From Aaosphaeria pasadenensis (lineage: Eukaryota > Ascomycota > Dothideomycetes > Pleosporales): a DNA stretch of 64,000 nucleotides. The stretch is from the NCBI GenBank assembly GCA_022813625.1, contig JAKLMB010000003.1, forward strand, positions 372,001-436,000, in the 5' to 3' direction. The position numbers were made by a program, and so were the translations under genes. Within the stretch, counting starts at the first letter, position 1. Every line of letters begins with the position of its first letter. This document shows, piece by piece, positions 1 through 10,038 of the stretch. A model generated the notes under the pieces. That model saw only the letters and a program-made list of their open reading frames with translations, was not told the origin of the DNA and made no database searches.

Positions 1-2
1 TT

Positions 3-762
3 CGCGTGCTGTTGAAGTCTGAGGATATTGTGAAGGGTAAGGCAGACAATACGGTCGAGTTCCATTGGTACTCTGCTGAGGAGGGTGGCTTGCTGGGCTC
101 GCAAGCAATTTTCCAATCCTATGAGAAGGACGGCAAGGATGTCAAGGCTATGCTGCAGCAGGACATGACCGGCTACGTGCAGAAGACCATTGACGCTGGA
201 GAGCCGGAGAGCGTGGGAGTCATCACGGACTACGTCGACCCTGGCCTGACTGAGTTCATCAAGGAGGTCATCACAGAATACTGCGAGATCCCATACATCC
301 TCACCAAGTGCGGATATGCATGCTCTGATCACGCTAGCGCTTCCAAGGCTGGCTATCCATCTGCTTTTGTCATTGAGTCAGACTTCAAGTACTCGGACAA
401 CAAGATCCACACCACCGAAGACAAGATTGAATACCTCAGCTTTGACCATATGCTGCAGCATGCTAGGCTTACTCTGGGATTGGCTTACGAGCTCGCATTC
501 GCCGAGTTCAAGTAGTCTCCCCACGATGATACCTAAGCTGTTTGCATATGGATGCTGACTTTAGTCCAGTTCGGTGCCGCACAAACGCGCCAGGAGGGGC
601 ATCATTTTGGATGATTCGGACAGCGATGATAGCGACGAGGAGACAAGGAAACTCATGGAGGTCTCGGCTATCATTTCTGCTGTGGCTATTCCGGTACTGT
701 TGGTCTCGGCTCTCTTACTTGTGTTCTGCAAGTGCAAGAATACTACAGTCCCGATTCGCTAG
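3..762 (+). CDS. M28-family leucine aminopeptidase, 3' part, with probable C-terminal membrane-anchor exon
   Basis: The 5' end lies outside the window; the frame is already open at base 3. The visible part has the M28 zinc-peptidase signature: a paired Glu after a Tyr-Ser-Ala (YSAEEGGLLGS, near base 80), a metal-ligand Asp (QQDMTGY), a metal-ligand His (CSDHASASKAGYPSAF) and the family's closing IHTTEDKIEYL segment. Known family role: release of N-terminal residues, usually from secreted or vacuolar enzymes. The simple reading stops at TAG 513-515. However, a GT at 512 and an AG at 568-569 define a 58-nt intron with a GCTGAC branch-like site. Splicing it joins AA|T in frame to a further 64 codons: a basic patch, an acidic Ser/Asp run (DDSDSDDSDEE), then a hydrophobic helix of about 22 residues and a short Cys/Lys tail, stop 760-762. 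That downstream frame has no ATG of its own, which supports a 3' exon. Enzyme identity is secure; the tail is inferred. Confidence 0.82.
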
Positions 763-1397
763 TCGTACTGTATGTACTGTGTACATGTATCCAGGGGCTT
801 GGTGTACATTGATGGTTCAGGGTTTGAGTCATATATCTGGGGTCACTATTTGGCACTGTACATGCGCATACCTACAGAAGGGTAGATCCCATGCTTAGTT
901 TACGGTTACGGTTACGGTTACGGTTACGATATGAATCGATGTTATCATTTTCACCGGAGACTACATTCAGCTCGTGAAATCCACTGCCATGAGCTGCACC
1001 GTAGCGAGTGCACATTGGACGAATGAGCAAATATCTCCAGCTACCAATGAGCCGCGTCTGCACTAAGAAAGGAACCGAAGGCATCAGTAGGGAATGACTC
1101 CAACCGTGTCATACATGCAATGAGATGATGGCTACGTGCAGCATCCGAGCTTCTGATTGGCCGCCCGCACCGACCCTAAACCGAACCATGACTACACCAC
1201 TATCGCAATCGTTATCAAGACGTCGGAATCCCCAGACTCTCTGACCTCCCTGACCTCCACCACTCCAGTTCCCAGGTGGCATTGCCCTTCATATTGTCAG
1301 TTCCTCTCCATTTCGATCTGATCAATCCTCGCTAGCAACTACGCTGCACCCACCTCTCCCTTCACATCTCGCGATCGTCACTTGCACCCACCCCATC
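763..1397. other. Intergenic: 3' region of aminopeptidase and promoter of R3H gene
   Basis: No coding signal. It holds the TTACGG microsatellite (900-928) and, just before the next start codon, a C/T-rich stretch (about 1230-1395) typical of a fungal core promoter and leader. Confidence 0.6.
900..928. repeat. Hexanucleotide microsatellite (TTACGG)4.8
   Basis: Read directly: four perfect TTACGG units plus TTACG. It resembles, but is not, the fungal telomere unit TTAGGG. It lies about 140 bp beyond the stop of the aminopeptidase tail exon. Confidence 0.95.
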
Positions 1398-2549
1398 ATG
1401 GCCATCCACTCCACCGCCGATGATGGCCCCTCGCCAGACCACCCCCAGCAAGCAGCCCCTCCGCATCCCATCGACATCGAAGCATGGACCGAGCAAGCGA
1501 CCGCCGCCATGAGTGCCGTAACCATCGCCGCACCCGCAGCAGGCGGAGAAAGCATCCAAACCGCAACCGTGACGCTCTCGATCCCGCTCGACGATGAGCA
1601 TCACGACCCAGCACCTCGGTCCACGCCCGCCGCCGCCGCATCTGCACCCAAAGCCACGGCCACGGCGACAGGCGACGCGGGATACTACAAGCGCAAGGAG
1701 CCCCTCCGCCGCGACAGCATGAAGCGCCGCGACGCGCTGCTCAAAGGCAAGGAAGGCAGTCGCCGCCGCCAGCGCTGGGAAAACGGTACGTGACCTCCCC
1801 CCATACTCACCCCCCTCCATCCATCCACTCCCCAACATCCTTTTCCCAACATGAGAACACAACCTAACGCGCACATCCAAGACCACCTCCTCACAAACCC
1901 ACACCTCACGCCTCCATCCCCACACGACTGGGAAATCCACCCAACCTACCCAACAACCCACGTACCATACTACCTCGCACCGCTGTGGGACGCAGGCCTC
2001 GCCCGCCAGTCCGCCGCCCGCCGCGCCGCGAAGTCCAAGGTTACCTCGCGGACCGTGCAGACGGCCCCGTCGGCGCCGGGCATCGTGCCGCGCGAGCTGC
2101 GGGAGCGGCTTAAGAAAGCACGAGGCGCGAAGGGCCTGCTACGCGACCTCGAGGGCGAGGTGAGGGCGTTTGTTGAGGTGTGGGAGGAGAGGGGGCGGGT
2201 GGCGGAGAGGGATGGGTTGCCTGTTGATCCTGATAGCAGCGATGATGAGATTGTTTTCGTGGGCCGCAATGGACGCATGAGGGAGGATGGGGATGCAGGG
2301 GGGGCGGAGAGGGAGTTGAAGCTGTTTGAGACGCCGGTTAGTGACCAGACCGGCACGTTTGGGAGGTGGCTGGTTCATCATATCGGGACGTACTATGGAC
2401 TCCGGACGTGGTCGGTTACGAAGGGGGATCCCGCGAGGAGGGAGGCGTATGTGGGGATTGCGGATGGGAAGGTGAGGGCGAAGACGGGGAGGGAGTTCGG
2501 GAGTGGGGCTGGGTGCGGTTTGCCCAGGCCGCTTTATGGGTTGGTTTGA
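1398..2549 (+). CDS. R3H domain protein with R3H-associated N-terminal domain
   Basis: Two exons, 1398-1785 and 1882-2549, separated by a 96-bp GT-AG intron (GTACGT donor). The junction makes RRRQRWEN|DHLLTNP in frame, 351 residues. After an Ala/Thr-rich N-terminus comes the R3H-associated block: a Lys/Arg-rich RRDSMKRRDALLKGKEGS stretch near residues 105-122, then DWEIHPTYP and HVPYYLAPLWD. A C-terminal R3H-type segment (about residues 289-325) contains FGRWLVHHIGTYYGL. In known families R3H binds single-stranded nucleic acid; the specific role of this fungal protein is not known to me. An acidic run (PDSSDDEIVFVG) lies between the two domains. The start is the first ATG of the frame and follows a C/T-rich leader. 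The domain assignment is by eye and fairly sure. Confidence 0.8.
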
Positions 2550-3623
2550 TGGGGTGGTGAGGGTAGAGTATAGATGGGTAACTATAGAGTGGGTAGGTAG
2601 GTTAGATTCACTCTTCTCGTGGTGGGTGGGGGTTTTGGGAGGGGAGATAGATATATACATCGTCGTTTTGTGTGCTTGCGTGATTGAATTTGCGTGTCGG
2701 TCAGTTTCTTTGAATCGAATGAGGCCTTGTGTGAGGGAGAGGTTGAGAGAATTAAGATGGTAGTATACACGGGTATGGTACACGCATTGCATGGTAGACA
2801 ACATCGTTACTGATCGCCTAGTTTGCATCGAACGGTGACATACGAAAAGGAGGTAGGTATAAAAGATGATATTTCGCTAGTAGAGACAAAGCATATATGG
2901 ATTACTGAAGAACCCTGAAATGATCGAGGCGACTACAATACATCCATCTAGCAAGTACGGTCACCAAGATTCACGTGGGATTGAATGTATTAAACCTTTT
3001 TTTATATTTCATCTTCATCTTCATCCACTCCCCATCGACTGCCTATCTCCCCTACTACCACCGCTGCTCTCTCTCTCTCTTTCGTTTTGGTCTTACACAA
3101 AGATACATGCACTCGTCCAAGGGCGGCACGCGCCGCAACCACCAAGAAAATGCTTCATGAAAACGTCCCAAGACAAAAGACAACCAACAAAGTTGTAATG
3201 ACAACCCGGCCCGCTTCTAATATGGAAAGTATGAGTGTGTGTGTATGTGTGCGGAGGCCCCCCCAGAATTTCAACAACTGCGATATAATAGAAAAAGAAA
3301 GACCTTGCGCCACCTATTTTTACACGTTTTGGGATGTGTTTCCTTCGTTTCTCGGTTTCGTTTTGTAACGGAGAAACGGGAGATCCCTGGAGAGGAGTAG
3401 AGAGAAAATGTTCGCGGATGGAAATTTGTAAGGGTGGGTTCTTAGTAATGCATGGAAAGTTTTGAGAAGTTTGGAAGTTTGGAAGAGAAAAGAGGGTTCA
3501 GAGAAGACGGATGGTGGAGGCCTTTCTCCCTCTTGTTGTTGGAGTCGTAGATTCGGGCAGCCGTCTTTGACAAATATTCATACATACACCTGTGCGAAGT
3601 CGATATTGTTGCCATAACACAGA
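2550..3623. other. Intergenic between convergent R3H and TIM23 genes
   Basis: Facing 3' ends. It contains a pyrimidine tract with (CT)n at about 3066-3080. Short ORFs here have no family resemblance and are judged non-coding. Confidence 0.6.
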
Positions 3624-4381
3624 TTACTCGTTGTCAAAGTAGACCTTGCGGAATATCTAGATAAAGGTCAGTGCTCTGTCATTGAAAACTCCAACGTTGT
3701 ACTTACACCCCATGTGCCGGCAACGCTCGCCACAATACCCGAACTGATCATCATCGGCCTCACGCCTCTTGTGCTCTTGAAAATTGCGCCACTGAGAGCA
3801 CCCGCCACGACGCTGTTCGTGATGTCGTGCTTCCCCCTCATAGCACCAATGGAGCTGTTGATGCCGTTGTACACCATGGCAACCACGCCCGCCGAGTTAC
3901 CCAAAAATGGCCCTCGCCTTGTTATCGCATTGAGAACTCCGTTGAGACGTAACCTCGGGGGCATCGAGGATGGATTTTTCTGTAGACCCTCTGCAAGACC
4001 CCAAGCACCACCTACTGTGAGGGCGGAGAGATATGATACTCCAGTGCCATAGCAGAGATCATCGGACCAGCCGCGGGAGGGAAGTGCGGAGTGCGAACCA
4101 AGGTCGAGGGGAGTATCCTCGAGCGTAAGATAATCGAGGGTGTCCTGGTTGAGTCCTGCGAGGGGATGGAGCGCTGCTGGATCGATTTGCAAAAAGTCTG
4201 ATGTGCTTTGGACGGCGGTGGAAGGATCAAAAGGTGCGGGTGTGAAGTTGTCGTGGGGCTCGGGTGTGGGTGCGGTAGGCTGCGAGGATGATTTGCGGCC
4301 TGTAAGGCTGTCCCAGCTGTCGAACGCAAGTCAGTAAATGTGGTTCAAGACATGAATGTATATGGCTGCCTACATCGTCAT
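3624..4381 (-). CDS. TIM23: Mitochondrial import inner-membrane translocase subunit Tim23
   Basis: Three exons on the minus strand: 4374-4381 (only 8 nt: ATG ACG AT), 3707-4316 and 3624-3656, with introns of 57 and 50 bp. The spliced product has 216 residues, close to the yeast protein (222). It begins MTIWDSLTGRK and continues with a polar N-terminal half (the presequence-binding, intermembrane-space part of the family). A Tim17/22/23-type membrane domain follows, with Gly-rich helices such as SYLSALTVGGAWGLAEG, NSAGVVAMVYNGINSSIG and SVVAGALSGAIFKST, then GVRPMMISSGIVAS. The last exon supplies GIFRKVYFDNE. Known role: channel component of the TIM23 complex that imports presequence proteins. 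The 8-nt first exon is inferred from the motif it restores. The gene is divergent from URA5, 387 bp between start codons. Confidence 0.9.
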
Positions 4382-4768
4382 CTTGGAGGTTGTGGGGTTG
4401 TGTGGTTATGTGGAATAGGTGAGAGGCGGAAAACACGCGACGGCCTTCAATGGCCCTGTGGCAGTCCCTAAACGCCGGAAATATGATAACGAAGGAAATT
4501 GGAGTATTAGAGCACGCAGGCTGCGTCGTTGATGGATGCGCGGATGGGGTTGGTGGTGGATGAGGTCGTCGTCAGTTGATGTCGTCGAGATAAATTTCTG
4601 GCAGGGAGTGATGACCTAGAGACGCTCGGGCCACATCAGAGTCGGCCTTCCATTTCCTTCCTTCCGAGCTCGGAAAGAAAAATCACAGGCGGGGGGGTTT
4701 TACCGTGGAATTATCATACAGAACAAGGAATCTATACGAAAGAGAAATTATCACGACCTCCACAAACA
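4382..4768. promoter_or_regulatory. Bidirectional promoter region TIM23 / URA5
   Basis: The 387 bp between two divergent start codons must carry both promoters. It contains pyrimidine-rich tracts on the plus strand (TTCCATTTCCTTCCTTCC near 4650) and an AT-rich leader before URA5. No specific factor site is claimed. Confidence 0.6.
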
Positions 4769-5470
4769 ATGGCTCTTCCCGAATACAAGCAAGACTTCAT
4801 CAAGACCTGCGTCTCTGCCGGTGCCTTGAAATTCGGTACCTTCACGCTCAAATCCAAGCGCGTCTCCCCATACTTTTTCAATGCGGGACTATTCCACCGG
4901 GCAGATCTTCTGAGGTCCATCTCCTCTGCCTATGCGCACACCCTTAAAGACTATGGAACCTCCAACCCAGAGTTCCAGTGGGATGTTCTCTTCGGACCTG
5001 CCTACAAGGGCATTCCGCTTGCTGCGGCATCAGTAGACAAGCTGGCCGACCTGGACTTGGAGAAGTATGGAAAGAAGAGCTACAGCTTCAACCGCAAGGA
5101 GGCCAAGACCCACGGCGAGGGCGGAAACATTGTAGGCGCCTCGCTCAAGGGCCAAAAGATTGTCATCGTGGACGATGTCATCACAGCAGGAACTGCCATC
5201 CGCGAGGCCATCGACATCATCAAGAAGGAGGGCGGAGAGCTTGTCGGCATCATTGTCGCTTTTGATCGCCTCGAGAAGACCCCCAGCGCGACGGATGACG
5301 ATGGTACTCCCAGGCCAAGCGCCATTGGAGAGGTCAGGAAACAGTACGGAATCCCCGTGCTCTCCATCTTAACCTTGGACGATGTGGTTGAGTACCTCCG
5401 AGGCCTGGGCAGTGAGGACGACTTGAAGAGGCTAGACGAGTACCGGGAGAAGTACCGAGCAAGCGACTAA
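4769..5470 (+). CDS. URA5: Orotate phosphoribosyltransferase
   Basis: Single exon, 233 residues, starting at an ATG in good context (ACAAACAATGG). It catalyses orotate + PRPP to OMP + PPi, the fifth step of de novo pyrimidine synthesis, in the cytosol. Visible signatures: the N-terminal substrate-binding TLKSKRVSPYFFNAG (about residues 26-40), DVLFGPAYKGIPLA, the catalytic flexible-loop segment KEAKTHGEGG, and the PRPP-binding loop IVIVDDVITAGTA (131-143). Length matches the fungal family. The first exon of TIM23 lies immediately upstream on the other strand. Confidence 0.97.
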   Translation: MALPEYKQDFIKTCVSAGALKFGTFTLKSKRVSPYFFNAGLFHRADLLRSISSAYAHTLKDYGTSNPEFQWDVLFGPAYKGIPLAAASVDKLADLDLEKYGKKSYSFNRKEAKTHGEGGNIVGASLKGQKIVIVDDVITAGTAIREAIDIIKKEGGELVGIIVAFDRLEKTPSATDDDGTPRPSAIGEVRKQYGIPVLSILTLDDVVEYLRGLGSEDDLKRLDEYREKYRASD

Positions 5471-7218
5471 AGATGGGATCAGTGCGGAGGACATGGTTGG
5501 GAATTAGGATAGAAGAATGGGCATATTAGAAGAGAGCACAGGGTCACATGATCGATGATTTTGGTAAAATCTAGGGCAATACAAAAATTGATGAATTATG
5601 AACTATGAGGAGCATCCCTTGATGGGGATGATGTTTAGACGGAAAATGTACTGTTTGGCCTGTAGATATAATAAGGGGACATGGTGGCCATTGTCTGAAC
5701 GACAATATGCCGTCTGGGGCTTTTTTTTTCTTTTTTTTTAATGACATGATATAGTTCATTTTGACAACTCCCGGTCGAATTGGTTTGAATAATGCTGCCT
5801 CGTCGGCTTGTGACTTGAATGATCCCATATACCGTGTACGTACATACATATTGCCTATGTACTCCGTATTACCAGCTCTTGGCAATGCCTTATGGTCAAC
5901 GACCTATGGAAAGGCAGATAATGGCAGATGGATTGGCCAAAGTATGATGTGCTTCTGCTACTGTCACAGCATGTTTAGGTAGATGCCGTGTAGCCATACA
6001 AGGTGCATCAATCCATTCGGCAATGCTCGGAGTTGTACAATAGTAAGGATGATACGAATGACCGACCAAATAAAGGCAATAAGCCTTAGAATTCCCCCCT
6101 CCTCTACAAGCCGGCAAACCCTCATGTGGCCACGAGAACGGACCGTCGGCTTGTTTGCCAAACGTGCCAGGTGTGCCAGGGGGGATACTGACCAGTCCTT
6201 CAGGGTCCTCTAGTGGGTCGGTTAAGCTTCAGGCTCTTTATGAAAATGTAAACTTGTGGGGACTTCCGAAGCCTCTTTCACTCTCTTTCCACCATACATT
6301 GTACACCAACTCTATCCATATCCACAACTACAATACACTCTATCAACTCTATCACTCTCTAAACTAACACCAACAACCATCCACTAACTACGAGCGTACC
6401 TTGCCTACACTTACCTTTTCGACAATTCGTAACCCGTAAACCGTACCGTTTGATCCACCTCCGACAATCCCTCCCTCGTTCTGAATGCTGCTAACGACTG
6501 CTCTACTTCCGTACTTCTTCCCTATTCTCTTGGCGCTTATCTAGCAATAACCCCCTTCGTGAAAAGATGGGGTTGGTAGACTGGGACCTCCCTACTCCGT
6601 CCTCGTTACTGTCATGGATAGCATTACATTACTCCATACACACTGGTACATTCCCATACCCGAATGGACGAATGACCACCACACCGTTGCCTTTATGGTC
6701 GCCGCTCTTCTGCATGCAATCAATCCCTACCAAATGCTAACTTACAGGTGTTCTTTTAATCATCGTTGCTCCTCTTCCCCTCTCCTTCTCCCATGTTGTA
6801 CATCCTTCCACCCCACCCGCTCATTGATTTTTTGATCCTCCATTATCCTATCTGATCGTCATTATAGCACAGCATCCTTCGCGCTCGCTGGTTGGACATC
6901 TAACCTGTGGTGGTAGTAACTAACAATTACTCCTATTGGGGGTCCGTCAACGTGGTCGGTGCTTCGAACAGCTCCTGGACGGAGGATTTCGAAGTCTTAC
7001 CATCATCACTTTCTTTTTTACTTGTACATACCGCTTGCCTCCTTAATTGGACGGCTGGATCAAGTACTTTCTTCCTTCGACATATCCCTGAGCCGAGTGT
7101 CTCGCCTTACATCACAATCCTTTGTCGGAACCCCATAAACCCTCCGGTCCCATCGCATGCGAGCATTCTCTAATTAACTTTTTTTTCTTTGCGACCGCCG
7201 ACGCTGTCGCTCTGCACG
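5471..7218. other. Intergenic and long leader upstream of GH47 gene
   Basis: No convincing coding exon in 1.7 kb. The first part is the URA5 3' region with a poly-T tract near 5720-5740. The part from about 6280 is C/T- and C/A-rich and probably forms promoter and 5' untranslated leader of the mannosidase gene. Upstream ATGs occur, so a spliced leader is possible but cannot be shown. Confidence 0.5.
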
Positions 7219-9099
7219 ATGCGACCCAAAATTCACATGCCACGTAACGCAAAGTACCAACCTATCACACGACTACATCGAAGGACCCTGTACTATTGCT
7301 TTGGTGCCGTTGCCGTCTTTGCGCTCGTCTACCTCTACCACCGACCCATCGATGCATTTGCCGTCCCCTTCGAGCAACATGTCGCATACATGAATGTACC
7401 ACCGGGCACACATAATTTCGTAGCCAAGGATTCCTACGATTGGCGCAAGGCCCCCTTTCGAAACAAGATTGCATCGTATACGCCGCTGCCCACTGGCCGT
7501 CCTCATACGCTCCCACCGATCCAATACAAGTTCGCCCAAGAAACGTCCTCGCAGAAGAGGTTGCGGGAGAAACGACGTGTAGCGGTGCGCGAGGAATTTG
7601 AACGGAGCTGGGACAGCTACAAGAAGTTCGCATGGACCCGAGACGAGCTCACGCCGTTGAGCGGGAAAGGGGACGATACTTTTGGAGGTTGGGGAGCGAC
7701 ATTGGTGGACTCTCTTGATACTCTGTGGATCATGGGCTTCAAGAAAGAATTCTACGAGGCCGTCGAAGCTGTGGCGACAATAGACTTTGGAAAATCAGAC
7801 ATGAGTACCATCAGCGTATTCGAGACCACCATTCGCTACCTTGGTGGCCTGTTGGCCGCATATGATCTTAGCGGGGAGAAGGTGCTACTCGATAAGGCCA
7901 TTCAATTGGGAGAAATGCTCTATCGCGCATTTGATACCGACAACAACATGCCTCAGGACCGCCTCGCGGTCGAGCCCTCAAAGCTTTCTGATGGACCGGG
8001 ATTCTCATCGGACAACAGTATCTGTTTGGCAGGAATTGGCTCCCTCACCATGGAATTCACTCGTCTAGCACAAGTCACCGGGCAAGCTAAATACTACGAT
8101 GCTGTCGCTCGCGTGACAGACTTTTTCGACCGCGCGCAGAACACTACCCGCATTCCAGGACTGTTCCCCATCTGGGTGAATGCATACAAGCAAGATATCA
8201 CGCAGGATCGCACATTCACCATGGGTGCGATGGCCGACTCCACCTACGAATATTTCCCTAAGATGTTTGCATTGCTTGGGGGGCTGGAACCGGTGTACGA
8301 GAAATTGTACAAAGATTCCGCCGAGATGATTGACAAACATCTGCTCTATCGTCCCATGATCCCTGACACGGCGCGGGGTCAGGAAATCCTGTTCAGTGGC
8401 AGTGCACACGCGAAAGACCCAGACCATGTCAGTTTAGATGCAGAAATGCAGCATCTGACATGCTTTATCGGGGGCTTCTTTGGCCTCGCTGGCCGGATCT
8501 TCGAGAACGACCATCATGTTGACTTAGGCGCAAAGCTGACAGAGGGTTGCATCTTTGCCTACAGCTCCATGCCGACAGGCGTTATGCCCGAGATCTTCGA
8601 CATCGTTGCTTGCGACTCGCGTTCTTCGTGCCCTTGGAACGCGACAAAATGGGAAGAAGAAGTCCTCCGCAAGACCTATGCCCACAGTCACGACGACTTT
8701 CAGGACATGGTCGACGAACTAAAACTTCCCGAAGGCTTCACTGACCTCCGTGATAAAAGATATCTCCTGCGCCCCGAGGCCATCGAATCCGTCTTCATCA
8801 TGCACCGCATCACCGGCCAGGAGGAGTACATGGACCATGCATGGGACATGTTCACCAGCATCAGAAAGCACTCGAGTACGAGACTCGCAAACGGCCAGAT
8901 CATCGATATCACCGAGGCTGATCCATCGCCACTGCCAGAAGACAAAATGGAGTCATTCTGGCTGGCAGAGACGCTCAAGTATTTTTACTTGATTTTCAGC
9001 CCGCCAGACATGATCGATCTAGATGATTGGGTGTTCAACACCGAAGCTCATCCTTTCCGTAGACCAAAATGGACTCAGACGGTGACCGCAACTGGATAG
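7219..9099 (+). CDS. Class I alpha-1,2-mannosidase (GH47), type II membrane protein
   Basis: Intronless, 626 residues from the first true ATG (7219); the frame is open upstream but without ATG. A short basic N-terminus is followed by one hydrophobic segment (about 23-41), the type II signal-anchor layout of ER/Golgi mannosidases. The luminal domain shows the GH47 landmarks: GGWGATLVDSLDTLWIMG (about 155-172), the Gly-rich SVFETTIRYLGGLLAAYDLS, a Cys pair in LTCFIGG and EGCIFAY expected to form the conserved disulfide, the acidic LRPEAIESVF, and near the C-terminus FNTEAHPF, whose Thr binds the catalytic calcium in known members. Known reaction: trimming of alpha-1,2-linked mannose from N-glycans. 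Whether it is the ER enzyme or one of the Golgi paralogues cannot be settled from sequence alone. Confidence 0.95.
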   Translation: MRPKIHMPRNAKYQPITRLHRRTLYYCFGAVAVFALVYLYHRPIDAFAVPFEQHVAYMNVPPGTHNFVAKDSYDWRKAPFRNKIASYTPLPTGRPHTLPPIQYKFAQETSSQKRLREKRRVAVREEFERSWDSYKKFAWTRDELTPLSGKGDDTFGGWGATLVDSLDTLWIMGFKKEFYEAVEAVATIDFGKSDMSTISVFETTIRYLGGLLAAYDLSGEKVLLDKAIQLGEMLYRAFDTDNNMPQDRLAVEPSKLSDGPGFSSDNSICLAGIGSLTMEFTRLAQVTGQAKYYDAVARVTDFFDRAQNTTRIPGLFPIWVNAYKQDITQDRTFTMGAMADSTYEYFPKMFALLGGLEPVYEKLYKDSAEMIDKHLLYRPMIPDTARGQEILFSGSAHAKDPDHVSLDAEMQHLTCFIGGFFGLAGRIFENDHHVDLGAKLTEGCIFAYSSMPTGVMPEIFDIVACDSRSSCPWNATKWEEEVLRKTYAHSHDDFQDMVDELKLPEGFTDLRDKRYLLRPEAIESVFIMHRITGQEEYMDHAWDMFTSIRKHSSTRLANGQIIDITEADPSPLPEDKMESFWLAETLKYFYLIFSPPDMIDLDDWVFNTEAHPFRRPKWTQTVTATG

Positions 9100-10038
9100 A
9101 TGTAGAGACTGCGTAGAGAGATGGTAAGCGTTTGGTGATTTTGGTTATGATACCCGAGTAGAGCAAGAGGCTCATGGTATGATCGTTCATTGTTGTTGGC
9201 ATCCTATGGAGTTCATGCCGTTTCTCATCGTGTGGCATTATTCGGAGTTTTATTGGCATATAGATTCACCATTACTATCATCGCCGGCGTTTGATGGTGG
9301 CAGGCCTCGGTCTGGGTCCCCCCATCCATGGTTTCGCAAATTTGATGAACATACAACAAAAACAATCAAAATGTATCGACTTTAATTCATTATGAACAAG
9401 CTCTTTATGTGGAAGTCATTCGTCCGTAACAATCGATTCTCGTATAGAAGGATTGCCCCGACGGATGAATTCTCTATTTCGCTGGATTCTGACCGCAGCT
9501 GCGCCACATCGCCACAGCCTCGGTCGGTCTTAATTGTGTCGAATGACGTACCCAGCATAAATCCCAATCGCAGCGCAACGAACATGATCCATTCATTTAT
9601 TGGCCACCCGCATTCGACTGAATGACCAGACTAAATTATATCACGAGGCGCCCGTCCAGTACCGCTGGGAGGCTTCGTCATTCTCTTTCAGTTCAGGCCC
9701 TGAACTGTACCTGTACACGTAACTCTTCACTCCTCTGGCGCAAGGCAGCAACATTTATCGTCGACTAAACGTGCAGAGCTGACTGGCGTTTTACGGGAAC
9801 ACCTCACCACGTTACGATTTGCGAATTTGCTTTGACTTTCTGCAAGACACTGTGTCTTCTCTAATAATTTCTTCTTCATTTCGAGCGTTTGGTTTCATAC
9901 TGTGCATATTTCGTTCTCCTTGAATGTCGTAGATATTCTCATCGCCAGGACCGACAGACATACATACATTCAGTACCCACCAGGTCGTCGTCCAGCAAAG
10001 AAAGGAAGAAAGAGTTAGAAATCCCCACCCCGCCCACC
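9100..10038. other. Intergenic upstream of the zinc-finger gene
   Basis: No coding evidence. The frame of the next gene is open upstream to about 9889 but lacks an ATG. The C/A/T-rich run (about 9840-10038) is probably promoter and leader. Confidence 0.5.

Noticed and set aside
1362..1961. 199-codon minus-strand ORF
   Set aside because: Antisense to the first exon and intron of the R3H gene; Gly/Arg/Cys-rich as expected for the complement of a GC-rich Ala/Pro region.
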